DNA of 41,071 nucleotides from HGM11416 sp034104345 (GTDB lineage Bacteria > Bacillota > Clostridia > Christensenellales > Borkfalkiaceae), in the NCBI GenBank assembly GCA_034104345.1, contig JAXEDY010000026.1, forward strand, positions 1 to 41,071. The letters are read 5' to 3'. Positions 1-7,164 of this stretch are shown piece by piece. The translations under genes and the position numbers were made by a program. Each line of letters starts with the position of its first letter. Positions within the stretch are counted from its first letter, which is position 1. Below the pieces are notes generated by a model. That model was not told the origin of the DNA, did no database searches, and was given only the letters and a program-made list of their open reading frames with translations.

Positions 1-29
1 AATTTCCTTTTATCTTTCGGCTCGGACAT
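1..29 (-). CDS. Start of an unidentified ICE gene (cut by window edge)
   Basis: An ATG at 29-27 opens a frame reading MSEPKDKRK before the window ends. It is preceded by a strong ribosome binding site (GGAGG on the minus strand at 42-38, eight bases upstream), so a real gene probably begins here. It is the next gene of the ICE operon after the 192-residue protein. Too little is present to identify it. Confidence 0.6.
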
Positions 30-191
30 AGTTTTCGCCTCCTTTTCGCCCTGCAACGCATTGATTATTCCTCTTGTTCTGCCGTATTTTGTAATACTCG
101 ACTCTTTTCTCTGAAATAGACTAATTTGCAACGCCTTGCCTTTTTTTCGCAAAATCCCTTATGCGGCCGGCATTGCCGTCCGCAGTAAAAT

Positions 192-220
192 GCGAAGGGG
201 TGCGATTGCAACCCCTTCGC
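192..220 (-). other. Perfect 10-bp inverted repeat between ICE genes
   Basis: GCGAAGGGGT at 192-201 pairs perfectly with ACCCCTTCGC at 211-220 around a 9-base loop. It lies just after the stop of the 192-residue gene and before the next gene start at 29. There is no proper U-tract on the minus-strand side, so it may be an mRNA stabiliser or processing site rather than a terminator. The remainder of 30-247 shows no gene. Confidence 0.55.
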
Positions 221-247
221 TTATTCCTGCACCCAAATAGGAAACGA

Positions 248-826
248 CTACATTTCAAGTTTCGGTTCGTTTCCGCCGCTTTTTACTTCAACTGTTTCCG
301 TTTCCCTCTGCACAAAATTTTCTACTATCTGCCGCGCGTTCGGTATAAACGCCGAGTATCTCGGATAGTCGTATCCTTGCGTATCCACGAGAATTCCGTC
401 GTTGCCCGTTTTTGAAAGAAGCAACACGCAGGCGTCTTGCCCCGTTCGCCCCGCAAGATATTCTCTGTCTTTCAACGGTTCTTTCAGCACACTCCTGTAT
501 TCCGCATCCGAAAGCGTGATTACTTCCGAAACTTCATACATCCGCGGCTTTATCTCCGTTTGTTTACATTGCAAGGTCGCGTTTATTTTCAGTCTTTTTT
601 CTGCCGAAATCATTCTCTCGTTTTCGTGTAAGGCTTTTATTTTCTCTCTTAAATCGTCCGTATAATCCAGCAGAAAACATAGCCCGAGCCTGTCTTCTTC
701 GCTTTGCTCGAACGATTTAATTCCCGCATAATCGTCTTGCAATTTTTTCGCCAGAACGTCAAGAGAATTATAATAACTTTCGACAACACCGTATAATTTC
801 GCCTTAATTTCCGTTTCACCTTTCAC
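248..826 (-). CDS. Conserved ICE accessory protein, 192 aa, function unknown
   Basis: A soluble protein of 192 residues with no signal peptide or membrane segment. The N-terminal half (about 1-90) is charged and probably helical. The C-terminal half (about 97-172) contains the block GILVDTQGYDYPRYSAFIP, which I associate with a domain recurrent in clostridial ICE accessory proteins (possibly DUF6329; recalled, not searched). The start overlaps the stop of the upstream gene by an ATGA junction, indicating translational coupling. It lies directly downstream of virB4 and a membrane protein gene, so it is co-expressed with the transfer apparatus. No catalytic motif is visible and no function is assigned. 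Confidence 0.8.
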   Translation of the reverse strand: MKGETEIKAKLYGVVESYYNSLDVLAKKLQDDYAGIKSFEQSEEDRLGLCFLLDYTDDLREKIKALHENERMISAEKRLKINATLQCKQTEIKPRMYEVSEVITLSDAEYRSVLKEPLKDREYLAGRTGQDACVLLLSKTGNDGILVDTQGYDYPRYSAFIPNARQIVENFVQRETETVEVKSGGNEPKLEM

Positions 827-1311
827 GCCTTTTCGCTCCTTTCACTTTCGTATTCCTGCCTTACGCTTTCGAGAATCGCCGAAATTTCGTCAACAGAAAA
901 CGCCGTATAAAACGCGCCGTTTATCTTCTCTGCGAGTTCTTCGTCCGTCTCTGCTAAAAAACATTCCGTCAGTTTTTCCGCAACGTCGTCGCCCGAAAGA
1001 TTGAAAAGCGCAAACGAATATATCGCCTGCGCTTCCCGTATTTTTATTTCGCTATATCCCGCTTCCGTCATCGCCTGTTCTATCTCGGCGTGCCGTTCCG
1101 CTTCAATTTTTTCTCTTTCCTGCATTATGCTTTCTATTTCGCTCGTATCGATTCTTACATCGTTCGAGAAGATGCCCATCACCGCTATCGCGGGCAACAT
1201 TACGATTATCGTTACGATTAGTATAAGATACAGAACCGTTTTTCTGCCTTTTTTATTCGACAACACCGCCGCGCCGATCTTTTTCAGTATCGGTATGATA
1301 GGCACAGCCAT
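823..1311 (-). CDS. Single-pass membrane protein of the conjugation module (short CD1107/CD1108-like form)
   Basis: 162 residues: a basic N-terminus, one hydrophobic segment at about residues 26-46, then an extracytoplasmic Glu/Ala-rich helical tail. The position directly after virB4 and the N-terminal pattern (MAxPII followed by a lysine-rich stretch and a membrane anchor) match the start of the ICE-encoded cell-wall hydrolases called CD1107/CD1108 family, which are usually much longer and end in lysozyme-like and NlpC/P60 or CHAP domains. Those catalytic domains are absent here. It could be an anchor whose hydrolase partner is encoded separately, or an unrelated VirB8-like scaffold. Its ATG overlaps the virB4 stop codon by one base. 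Confidence 0.7.
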   Translation of the reverse strand: MAVPIIPILKKIGAAVLSNKKGRKTVLYLILIVTIIVMLPAIAVMGIFSNDVRIDTSEIESIMQEREKIEAERHAEIEQAMTEAGYSEIKIREAQAIYSFALFNLSGDDVAEKLTECFLAETDEELAEKINGAFYTAFSVDEISAILESVRQEYESERSEKA

Positions 1312-3152
1312 TATCTTCCCCCTCCGTTGCCGAACAGTTCCGCCTTATATCCCGGCGCGATTACTTCAAGCAAGTATCTCTCGTTCCCGCAACGGTACAA
1401 ACACGTTCCGCGTTCGGGGTAGCGTATGAGTTCGAATTCGCTCGGCTCTATCTGCAACGCGTCCATATATTCCTTCGGGTTGATTTGCCCCGCATTGAAT
1501 AAGAATTGATGCGTAGGAATAGAAAACAGCGGTTTCGTAAATTCTCGGATCGAAGGCAGAAGAAAGTCCTCTATATTCTGACTCGCAAGTATTACCGACG
1601 AGTCATTTTTTCTTACGCGCTTCATGGCGTTTCGGATATACTCGATTGCCGTCATATTCGTTAAAAACAAATACAGTTCGTCTATGCTCGCCGCCGTGTT
1701 ACCTTCGCCAAGCAGTTTGTTCGACATATACGAAAGAATATTAAACAGCATTGCGTCCTTAAGTCTGCGGTTTGATTCTAATAGCCCTTTTACGCCGAAA
1801 CACAGAAAATCGTCCGAAGTTATATTCGTATACCCGTCGAAATATTTGCTTTCCGCGCCGACGCACATGGAATGAATACCAAGGCACACTTCTTGCAACG
1901 TTTCTTCCGAATACAGATATTTCTTTTCCTTGTCGTATGAAACGTATTCTTCTTCGCAAAGCGCGTAAAAATCCGACATCGTGGGATAATCTTTTGCTGT
2001 TTTTTGCGTATAGTCCGTTTCGTCCGTAATACCGCACTTTTCGTATAGTTTCGTTAAAAGAATTTCTATCGTGTCGATTTGCGTATCGTCGAAATCTTTA
2101 TACGCCTTGAAGAAATCTTTTAAGAAGGCTATATGCTGCGACAGGCGCGTTACCTTTTTGAAGGCTTCGGGGCAGTTTTCCGTATTTTCTTCTTTTCTGC
2201 TCGCTTCGCCCGTTGTTTCCGTCCATGCTTTCGGTTCTAACGGATTTATCTTATATTCGCCCGACAAAAAGTCTATATAACACCCGCCGAGATTTTTGCA
2301 CAATTCTTCGTACTCTTGTTCGGGATCGAGGCAAATCACTTTCTTGCCCGATTCTCGAATATTCGTGAGCAATAGTTTCATCAGATAACTTTTGCCCTGC
2401 CCGCTGTTACCGAGAATTAAAACGTTGCTCGTCGTTTTATCTTCCGCGCGGCGGTCGAGGTCGACGATTACGTTCGTGCCGTATTTGTCTTTTCCGATAT
2501 AAAAGCCGTTAGCATCGGTTTTACCCGAGAACGCAAACGGGTAGAAATTCGCCGCCGAGCTTGCGGGCAATACACGCTCATACAGCGTTCCGAATTGATT
2601 TGCGCCGAAAGGCAGAACGGATAAAAAGCCCTCTTTTTGCCTTAGTGTAAGCCTGTCCACCGTAATCTTCGCCCGCGCAAGTTCCATAAGCGTTTCGTTT
2701 TGAAGTTCTCTCAAACTTTCGAGCGATTTCGCCTTTAATTCGATAAATACCGCGCAATGCAGTAAACACTCGCGGCTCTTTCTTAAGCCCACCAAAAGGT
2801 CTATAACGTCCTGCAAATTGCCTTCGGCTTCCACGCTGTCCGTCATATCGTTCGCGGTGGATTTCATCTTGTTTTTTCTCGTGGCGTTCTGAATGATTTT
2901 TCTTTGCTCTGCCGCTTCCACAAGCCTATGATATATTCGCAAGGTCACTCCGTTCTTATCCGCAACCCTTGCAAAAATCGCTTGCTGTTCGGTTATCGGC
3001 GGATATTCTCTCACCGCCCACGCGCATCTGTAACTGTCACCGACGATATAATGGTCGACGTTGAATTTGATTATTCCCGGCAGAACGCAATCGAAAAACT
3101 TTTTCGTATCGAGTTTCTCCGCCTTTTCCGGCGATATCTTTTTCTTTGACAT
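1311..3152 (-). CDS. virB4: VirB4/TraE-type conjugation ATPase
   Basis: 613 residues. This ATPase powers pilus or mating-channel assembly and DNA transfer at the cytoplasmic face of the type IV secretion system. The Walker A motif GNSGQGKS is at residues 248-255 followed by LLLTNIRESGKKVICLDPE; Walker B is at SIDELYLF (D491-E492); a downstream ASQNIEDF block (523-530) carries the conserved Gln of VirB4 motor domains. Residues 20-200 correspond to the VirB4 N-terminal domain. The length is at the short end for VirB4 of Gram-positive ICEs but looks complete. The start overlaps the stop of the upstream 195-residue partner by one base (TAATG), so the two are coupled. Confidence in the family is high. 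Confidence 0.93.
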   Translation of the reverse strand: MSKKKISPEKAEKLDTKKFFDCVLPGIIKFNVDHYIVGDSYRCAWAVREYPPITEQQAIFARVADKNGVTLRIYHRLVEAAEQRKIIQNATRKNKMKSTANDMTDSVEAEGNLQDVIDLLVGLRKSRECLLHCAVFIELKAKSLESLRELQNETLMELARAKITVDRLTLRQKEGFLSVLPFGANQFGTLYERVLPASSAANFYPFAFSGKTDANGFYIGKDKYGTNVIVDLDRRAEDKTTSNVLILGNSGQGKSYLMKLLLTNIRESGKKVICLDPEQEYEELCKNLGGCYIDFLSGEYKINPLEPKAWTETTGEASRKEENTENCPEAFKKVTRLSQHIAFLKDFFKAYKDFDDTQIDTIEILLTKLYEKCGITDETDYTQKTAKDYPTMSDFYALCEEEYVSYDKEKKYLYSEETLQEVCLGIHSMCVGAESKYFDGYTNITSDDFLCFGVKGLLESNRRLKDAMLFNILSYMSNKLLGEGNTAASIDELYLFLTNMTAIEYIRNAMKRVRKNDSSVILASQNIEDFLLPSIREFTKPLFSIPTHQFLFNAGQINPKEYMDALQIEPSEFELIRYPERGTCLYRCGNERYLLEVIAPGYKAELFGNGGGR

Positions 3153-3739
3153 TACTCGTCCTCCTTTAAGTTGAAATACTGCTCGCCGTCGTAATCGGGG
3201 ATATTCTCGCCCGTTAAAGAAGCGTCGAAATATAGGGCTATAAGTCGTTTAATCATAGGTTTCTTCATTCTATGAACGTCAAAACCTTGTTCGGACAAGA
3301 CCTTACTTACCGTATTCACATACGAGAAAACTTGCGACGGTTTTAAGCCCTTGCACCTTGCGATAAATATAAATTGCCGCGCCGTGGTGAGTTCCGTTTG
3401 AATCTCGTCGAGAAATGCCGCGTCCTTTTTTAACAGCGTTTTTATCTGCGGATTCGGCTCAATGTTTATCCTTTCCTGCAAATACGCCTTATTATCGTCG
3501 AATCGTTCCGCCGAGTCGACGCATGCGATTTCCATATCCGGCGCGGCAGACAGCGCAAGCGTTAGTTTTCTTACCTTGCTCTCTACGCTTTCCGAACTTA
3601 ACACGGATATATTTGTCGGCGAAATAACGAAAAACAATAATTCTCCGCCCGCCGTTGAAAGTCCGTATTCGGAAAAACCTTTAATTCCTATAAGCGTCTG
3701 CACCGCCGCCACGTTTTTCTTTTTCTGCTTTATTGCCAT
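3152..3739 (-). CDS. VirB4-associated conserved conjugation protein, 195 aa
   Basis: A soluble protein of 195 residues with a lysine-rich start and no membrane segment. Features include GISPTNISVLS-like and CVDSAERFDDNKAYLQ blocks and a C-terminal YDGEQYF element. This type of small protein sits immediately upstream of virB4 in a group of clostridial ICEs, and the one-base overlap here implies stoichiometric coupling with the ATPase. I read it as a cytoplasmic partner of VirB4, but no catalytic motif supports a specific role. Upstream there is an intrinsic terminator (3752-3777) only 13 bases before its ATG, which is odd for an operon-internal gene. A GGGGT element nine bases upstream of ATG serves as ribosome binding site. 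Confidence 0.8.
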   Translation of the reverse strand: MAIKQKKKNVAAVQTLIGIKGFSEYGLSTAGGELLFFVISPTNISVLSSESVESKVRKLTLALSAAPDMEIACVDSAERFDDNKAYLQERINIEPNPQIKTLLKKDAAFLDEIQTELTTARQFIFIARCKGLKPSQVFSYVNTVSKVLSEQGFDVHRMKKPMIKRLIALYFDASLTGENIPDYDGEQYFNLKEDE

Positions 3740-3751
3740 ATTTTACCCCAT

Positions 3752-3777
3752 AAAAAAAGCACCGCCGAAGCGATGTC
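3752..3777 (-). terminator. UUCG-loop intrinsic terminator ending the DUF3990 cassette
   Basis: On the minus strand GACATCGC-TTCG-GCGGTGC forms a GC stem capped by the very stable cUUCGg tetraloop and is followed by seven T residues (3758-3752). It lies 20 bases after the stop of the last cassette gene and 13 bases before the next transfer gene. Confidence 0.75.
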
Positions 3778-3796
3778 TTTTTTCTGTTTATTTGTT

Positions 3797-4012
3797 TTAT
3801 TTCTTAGTTTTTGCCTTCATTTCCGTTTCAAACAATCCATAAATATAAAGCGGAGATTGTCCATATAATCCCGTATTATCGTCGGCAAAATTTGCCCCGG
3901 TAGCCGAGTCGTAAAACATATCCATTGCCTTCATTTCCGACACCTTGTTGTTTTTACAAATCAGTTTTATAATTTCGGGCAAAATAGTAGCCCTAACCGT
4001 CGCATGTGACAT
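3797..4012 (-). CDS. DUF3791 family protein (cassette gene 4)
   Basis: 71 residues. The pattern of an N-terminal helical region, EMKAMDMFYDSATGANFADDNTGLYGQSPLYIYGLFE, fits the small DUF3791 family that repeatedly accompanies DUF3990 genes in Firmicutes. It starts one base after the DUF3990 stop codon. A second DUF3791 protein lies on the other side of the DUF3990 gene, so the candidate toxin is flanked by two small partners. A role as antitoxin or toxin chaperone is inferred from gene context only; nothing in the sequence is catalytic. Confidence 0.75.
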   Translation of the reverse strand: MSHATVRATILPEIIKLICKNNKVSEMKAMDMFYDSATGANFADDNTGLYGQSPLYIYGLFETEMKAKTKK

Positions 4013-4510
4013 TTATTTTACCTCCGTTTCAAAACTTTCGATAAATTTCAGTTCTTTCAACGCCTTTTCGCTACAAAACGCTATCTGATTGTTTATCTTT
4101 TCAAATTTAAGACGTTCAATTGCATCTTCTTTTCTCATAATTCCTTGCATTACATACGAAACCGTTTCGCCGACGTTATCGTTTGCAATCTTTCCGCTTA
4201 CAATATCGTACCCATGCCTGAAAGTTATATCGCTACGACATTTCACAACCATTTCAAGCCATTCCATCGACGCGCCGTCAAAATGTTTTTCGTTTAATTC
4301 TCCCGTATTCGTCCATTCGTATACGTTTACGATTGCAGGATATTTTTTATCGCTTTTTCGGTTTAATATCTTTGCGCGGCGAATTGCCCAACGAATCGCC
4401 TGTTCTTCGATGTCCGTCGTATAAAACGCAAATCCGAAATCTCTACCTATCTCGTTTTCAATGATTTCTGGCTTTTGAATTTCAAGCGTTGTTCCGTGAT
4501 AAACTATCAT
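4013..4510 (-). CDS. DUF3990 protein, putative ADP-ribosyltransferase-fold toxin
   Basis: 165 residues matching the DUF3990 pattern: VYHGTT at the N-terminus (H5, G6, T7), DFGFAFYTT at 24-32 followed by an EQAIRWA helix, VNVYEW at 61-66, EWLEMVV, HGYDIVSGKIANDN at 99-112 and NQIAFCSEKAL at 141-151. The HGT and FYTT blocks resemble the NAD-binding H and Y motifs of ADP-ribosyltransferase-fold enzymes; this is a motif-level inference. It overlaps the upstream DUF3791 gene by four bases (ATGA) and is followed directly by another DUF3791 gene. The arrangement looks like a toxin-antitoxin or defence cassette with its own promoter and terminator. Target and activity cannot be read from the sequence. 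Confidence 0.85.
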   Translation of the reverse strand: MIVYHGTTLEIQKPEIIENEIGRDFGFAFYTTDIEEQAIRWAIRRAKILNRKSDKKYPAIVNVYEWTNTGELNEKHFDGASMEWLEMVVKCRSDITFRHGYDIVSGKIANDNVGETVSYVMQGIMRKEDAIERLKFEKINNQIAFCSEKALKELKFIESFETEVK

Positions 4511-4707
4511 TTTTTATCCCCTTTTAAATATTCGTCGAACATTTGCATTAAATATTCCATACTCATTCCATGTAAATCTTCGTAATCGGATTCGAGCAAA
4601 TCGAGCAATTTTTCTTTTTTGAACATCTCATACACTTCATCGCTCGTTTTATTCACGTGTTCTGCGTAGTATTCAACGCAAAACGATATAAATGATATCT
4701 TACTCAT
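4507..4707 (-). CDS. DUF3791 family protein (cassette gene 2)
   Basis: 66 residues, acidic and helical, with FCVEYYAEHVNKTSDEVY and YLMQMFDEYLKGDKK segments typical of DUF3791 small proteins that precede DUF3990 genes. The start lies inside the end of the 84-residue gene (8-base overlap) and the stop overlaps the DUF3990 start, so it is translated in a coupled chain. The likely role is antitoxin or partner of the DUF3990 protein, by context. Confidence 0.78.
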   Translation of the reverse strand: MSKISFISFCVEYYAEHVNKTSDEVYEMFKKEKLLDLLESDYEDLHGMSMEYLMQMFDEYLKGDKK

Positions 4708-4954
4708 CGCAACCTCTGAACAAATATTTCTTTCTTAAATAATCCGCATGTTCGGGTGTAATCGAACCCTCGTTTATCTCGGCTATATTTATACTGCCAT
4801 ATAACTCACCCCATAAACAGTCCATAATCGTCGAACCGTTCCTCAGTCCGTCTTTATACGCATCGAGATCGTTTTGCAAGTATTCGGGCAAGCCGTGTTC
4901 ATAACTACGTTCCCGCTCTTCATCGAGTTTTTTCTTACTTAAAGTTTCAGTCAT
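4700..4954 (-). CDS. Small acidic protein opening the DUF3990 cassette, 84 aa
   Basis: 84 residues, soluble and mostly helical, with YEHGLPEYLQNDLDAYKDG and CLWGELYGSINIAEI blocks that look conserved rather than random. It is the first gene of the cassette, with a strong GGAGG site 11 bases upstream and a sigma-A type promoter at 4977-5005. The C-terminal HADYLRKKYLF segment is repeated in style among small partners of DUF3990 proteins. I do not recognise a named family. An antitoxin or autoregulator role is possible because it is first in the transcript, but there is no clear helix-turn-helix. Confidence 0.72.
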   Translation of the reverse strand: MTETLSKKKLDEERERSYEHGLPEYLQNDLDAYKDGLRNGSTIMDCLWGELYGSINIAEINEGSITPEHADYLRKKYLFRGCDE

Positions 4955-4976
4955 CGGATTACCCTCCTTCCCTTAT

Positions 4977-5005
4977 ATTCTATCGTTTTTAACGCCTAAA
5001 GTCAA
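4977..5005 (-). promoter_or_regulatory. Sigma-A promoter of the DUF3990 cassette
   Basis: On the minus strand a -35 TTGACT (5005-5000), a 17-base spacer and a -10 TAGAAT (4982-4977) make a near-consensus promoter. The predicted start is about 15 bases before the GGAGG site of the first cassette gene. Confidence 0.75.
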
Positions 5006-5044
5006 GCGGTTTCGCCTTTCACGCCGTTATATACGTTTTGACCT

Positions 5045-5305
5045 TTATTCCTTCCACTTATACGTTTGTTGATCGGTTATAAAATAACGCACGGCGTATT
5101 TGATATAATACAGAACCGTCGCGTCGTCTTTACGAATGGTTAAAAATCCATAACACAACGTTACGACTGCGGGCGTATAAATTTTGAGTTCTACCAAGGC
5201 AAGAACCGACACAAGCGCCGCAATGCAAAGAATAGCAAAATCTTTCATACTCCACAGCCATAAATTTGCTTTGGATTTTAAGTTTTTAGGATATAAATAT
5301 TTCAT
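5045..5305 (-). CDS. PrgI/VirB3-like conjugation membrane protein
   Basis: 86 residues with a basic N-terminus (MKYLYPKNLKSKANLWLW), two adjacent hydrophobic segments at about 22-40 and 44-58, and a C-terminal TIRKDDATVLYYIKYAVRYFI block. This layout matches the PrgI/VirB3-like inner-membrane protein encoded just upstream of virB4 in Gram-positive ICEs. Here the usual adjacency to virB4 is broken by the DUF3990 cassette. A repeat-family copy (5322-5363) lies in its 5' leader, which runs 151 bases from the virB6 stop. The start is preceded by an AGAGAAGAT purine run. Confidence 0.85.
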   Translation of the reverse strand: MKYLYPKNLKSKANLWLWSMKDFAILCIAALVSVLALVELKIYTPAVVTLCYGFLTIRKDDATVLYYIKYAVRYFITDQQTYKWKE

Positions 5306-5321
5306 ATCTTCTCTCCGTTAA

Positions 5322-5363
5322 TTTTATAAAAGTAGGTCTATAACACCGTTATCAAGCATTTTA
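5322..5363. repeat. Dispersed hairpin-repeat family, copy B
   Basis: Reads TTTTATAAAAGTAGGTCTAT, then AACACCGTTATCAAGCATTTT. It shares the flank TTTTATAAAAGT and the CTATAA..CCGTTATC core with the copy at 33721-33760. It lies in the leader of the PrgI-like gene within the ICE. Confidence 0.6.
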
Positions 5364-5456
5364 ACATATCATCACGCAATTCTGTTCCGCAAAAATCGCG
5401 CGAAAGGCAGAAGAAAGTAAATCGTCGCAAGAGTAATAAATTTTTCTTTTTCGAAT

Positions 5457-6389
5457 TTACTTTCCGCTCCTTGCTATTGCACGAGTTAAGTTTATTGCCG
5501 TTGTAGTCGCGTGAACCGCGCTCATCATATTGAACTTCGTCGAACTGTCAAGCCCGAACTGTTGAGCGATTCTCGGCACTTCGCTTGCCGCAAGCATTAT
5601 TCCAAGCCCCAACAACATATTTACCGAAAACGTCATCAGCCCTGCAAACAATAACGTTGTCTGCATAAACGCCGTCAGACACAGCGCGGCAACCTGCTTC
5701 ATCCATTGTGTAAACCCGTCAGAATAACCGCGCGGCACGGAAAACATATATAACGATCCGACCGACATCTGAACGAGAAGTATTCCCCCGCGCTTAATAT
5801 TCTGAAAGAAAACCTTAACTATGCAATACGCAAACGCTATCAAAAGCAATGTGTTAAGCAAAATATTGTTATTGATCATCACAGGCGAAAACGCATTGCC
5901 GAGAATAATACCCGCGCGCGTGGCGAAATCGATTCCGCTTCCCCACGAAAAGATTCTCGCGAGTTCGTCTGCAAAAGTGTTCTGAAGCGATATGCAGAAT
6001 TTATACAGTTCTATCGGAACTATGCCTATAAGCGAACAAGCGAAAAAACCTTTAAGAATATTCAACATAGTGTTCTTCACGTTTGCCCTGCCGCTTTGAA
6101 ATTCTATGGCAAGATCGAACACGGCAACGACCACTCCGGCGGTAAACAAACCCCACCCGAACAGCGTAAACAACTTCACTATCGCCTGTATCCAGGCAAG
6201 GTCGAAAATCTCCGCGCCCATATTACCCATCATCGTGAAAAAGTCGGCTATAGCGCTGTAAACGCTGTTATATAGCCATTTCAGCATCAAGTTCCATATC
6301 GAGTTCGTCACCTCGTTTGCCGCGCTTTTGAACCCGCCGGTGATTGCGTTTACGATGGCGTCTATAAGTTCTTGCAGCCACCCGAACAT
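5457..6389 (-). CDS. VirB6/TrbL-like polytopic conjugation protein
   Basis: 310 residues with an amphipathic start (MFGWLQELIDAIVNAITGGF) and about six hydrophobic segments between residues 70 and 290. This is the architecture of the TrbL/VirB6-type channel subunit of ICE transfer systems; it would sit in the cytoplasmic membrane and help form the DNA channel. The segments GRANVKNTMLNILKGFFACSL and FFQNIKRGGILLVQMSVGSL are typical of the clostridial form. It follows the DUF3852-like gene by ten bases and a run of G residues supplies the ribosome binding site. Membership of the general family is well supported; a precise orthologue name is not. Confidence 0.88.
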   Translation of the reverse strand: MFGWLQELIDAIVNAITGGFKSAANEVTNSIWNLMLKWLYNSVYSAIADFFTMMGNMGAEIFDLAWIQAIVKLFTLFGWGLFTAGVVVAVFDLAIEFQSGRANVKNTMLNILKGFFACSLIGIVPIELYKFCISLQNTFADELARIFSWGSGIDFATRAGIILGNAFSPVMINNNILLNTLLLIAFAYCIVKVFFQNIKRGGILLVQMSVGSLYMFSVPRGYSDGFTQWMKQVAALCLTAFMQTTLLFAGLMTFSVNMLLGLGIMLAASEVPRIAQQFGLDSSTKFNMMSAVHATTTAINLTRAIARSGK

Positions 6390-6399
6390 ATCCGCCCCC

Positions 6400-6780
6400 C
6401 TATCCTATTATTTTCCAGATATAAAGCGGAGCCGTCAGAGTGAACACAAGACACGCAAATAATATACACGGCGCGGTAAATTCAAACTGCCCATGCTTTC
6501 GGTAATCGAAATACGCCGTGCCGAGTTTTACGAAAAACAGTATTGCGAGTATCATATCCACCACGGGGAAGATTACGTTATTCACTACTCGTTTTATCTG
6601 CTCTTTCGCAGAGCCCCAGGTTTCTTCAACCGCCCCGGCAACGTCTCCGCCGCTACTCGACGACGCCGCATATACCGACAATCTCGGCTGCGCCAAAATC
6701 ACCGCGACAAGCAGAAGAAGAACTACCGCCATTACCATCAACCATCTTCTTTGCTTGTGATTAACTTTTGCTTTTATCAT
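6400..6780 (-). CDS. DUF3852-like small membrane protein, possible pilin-like subunit
   Basis: 126 residues: a signal-like hydrophobic segment (about 14-35, ending near VYAASS), a serine/glycine stretch, then GDVAGAVEETWGSAKEQIKR and VVNNVIFPVVDMILAILFFVKLGTAYFDYRKHG, then a second hydrophobic segment. Two membrane segments after a cleaved signal and the position before virB6 resemble a VirB2/TrbC-like subunit. ICE proteins of this appearance are catalogued as DUF3852. The ATG at 6780 is chosen over a GTG nine bases upstream because AAAGGGG sits eight bases before it. Confidence 0.8.
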   Translation of the reverse strand: MIKAKVNHKQRRWLMVMAVVLLLLVAVILAQPRLSVYAASSSSGGDVAGAVEETWGSAKEQIKRVVNNVIFPVVDMILAILFFVKLGTAYFDYRKHGQFEFTAPCILFACLVFTLTAPLYIWKIIG

Positions 6781-6793
6781 AAATTCCACCCCT

Positions 6794-6988
6794 TTAACCG
6801 AAAAACATAACGCCCGCCGACAAAGCGTTTTCTACTTCTTCTTGCGATATCTCTTCCGACTCGGCAAACCTTTTGAGACTTTCCTTTACTTCTTCGTCGG
6901 TAAGCGAACGGAATTCGTCGCCGTCTTCGCCGACAATGAAAAACGGACCGGTAATCACATCGTTTCCGATCCGTCTGTTTCCCTGCAT
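6794..6988 (-). CDS. C-terminal half of a frameshifted DUF3846 gene
   Basis: 64 residues beginning MQGNRRIGNDVITGPFFIVG and ending in a helical SLTDEEVKESLKRFAE region. In intact DUF3846 proteins this segment continues directly from the CNEEG motif that ends the neighbouring frame at 6994. In the -1 frame the join reads EEG(S)LNGMQGNRR, close to family sequences, so one base appears to be missing. There is no good ribosome binding site before the ATG, and the in-frame codons LNG lie just upstream of it after a TAG. Translation could occur by termination and restart, or the gene may be dead. Confidence 0.65.
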   Translation of the reverse strand: MQGNRRIGNDVITGPFFIVGEDGDEFRSLTDEEVKESLKRFAESEEISQEEVENALSAGVMFFG

Positions 6989-6993
6989 TCCAT

Positions 6994-7164
6994 TTAACTA
7001 CCCTCTTCGTTACAAATAAGAAGTTTTTCATTATCTAACGGCACGACTTCGATATATCCGCCCACCGCTTTTTGCTCGGCTTCGAGAGTGTTTTCGATTT
7101 CTGTTTCATAAGCGGGTTTACCGGGTTCTACCATTACTACCCGCAACTTGTTATCTTCGCTCAC
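6994..7164 (-). CDS. N-terminal half of a frameshifted DUF3846 gene
   Basis: 56 residues from a GTG start: VSEDNKLRVVMVEPGKPAYE, then EIENTLEAEQKAVGGYIEVV and LLICNEEGS. RVVMVEPGKPAYE and VGGYIE are hallmarks of DUF3846, a small ICE/phage accessory family of unknown function. The GTG (7164-7162) is favoured because GGAGG lies seven bases upstream, within the end of the DUF3849 gene, and because GTGA overlaps its stop. The family normally extends about 60 residues further; here TAA follows CNEEGS and the rest continues in another frame at 6988-6794. Confidence 0.75.
   Translation of the reverse strand: MSEDNKLRVVMVEPGKPAYETEIENTLEAEQKAVGGYIEVVPLDNEKLLICNEEGS

Noticed and set aside
6989..7005. 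Programmed -1 frameshift in DUF3846
   Set aside because: The bases at the join do not form a slippery heptamer and no downstream pseudoknot or strong hairpin is evident; a plain indel is simpler.
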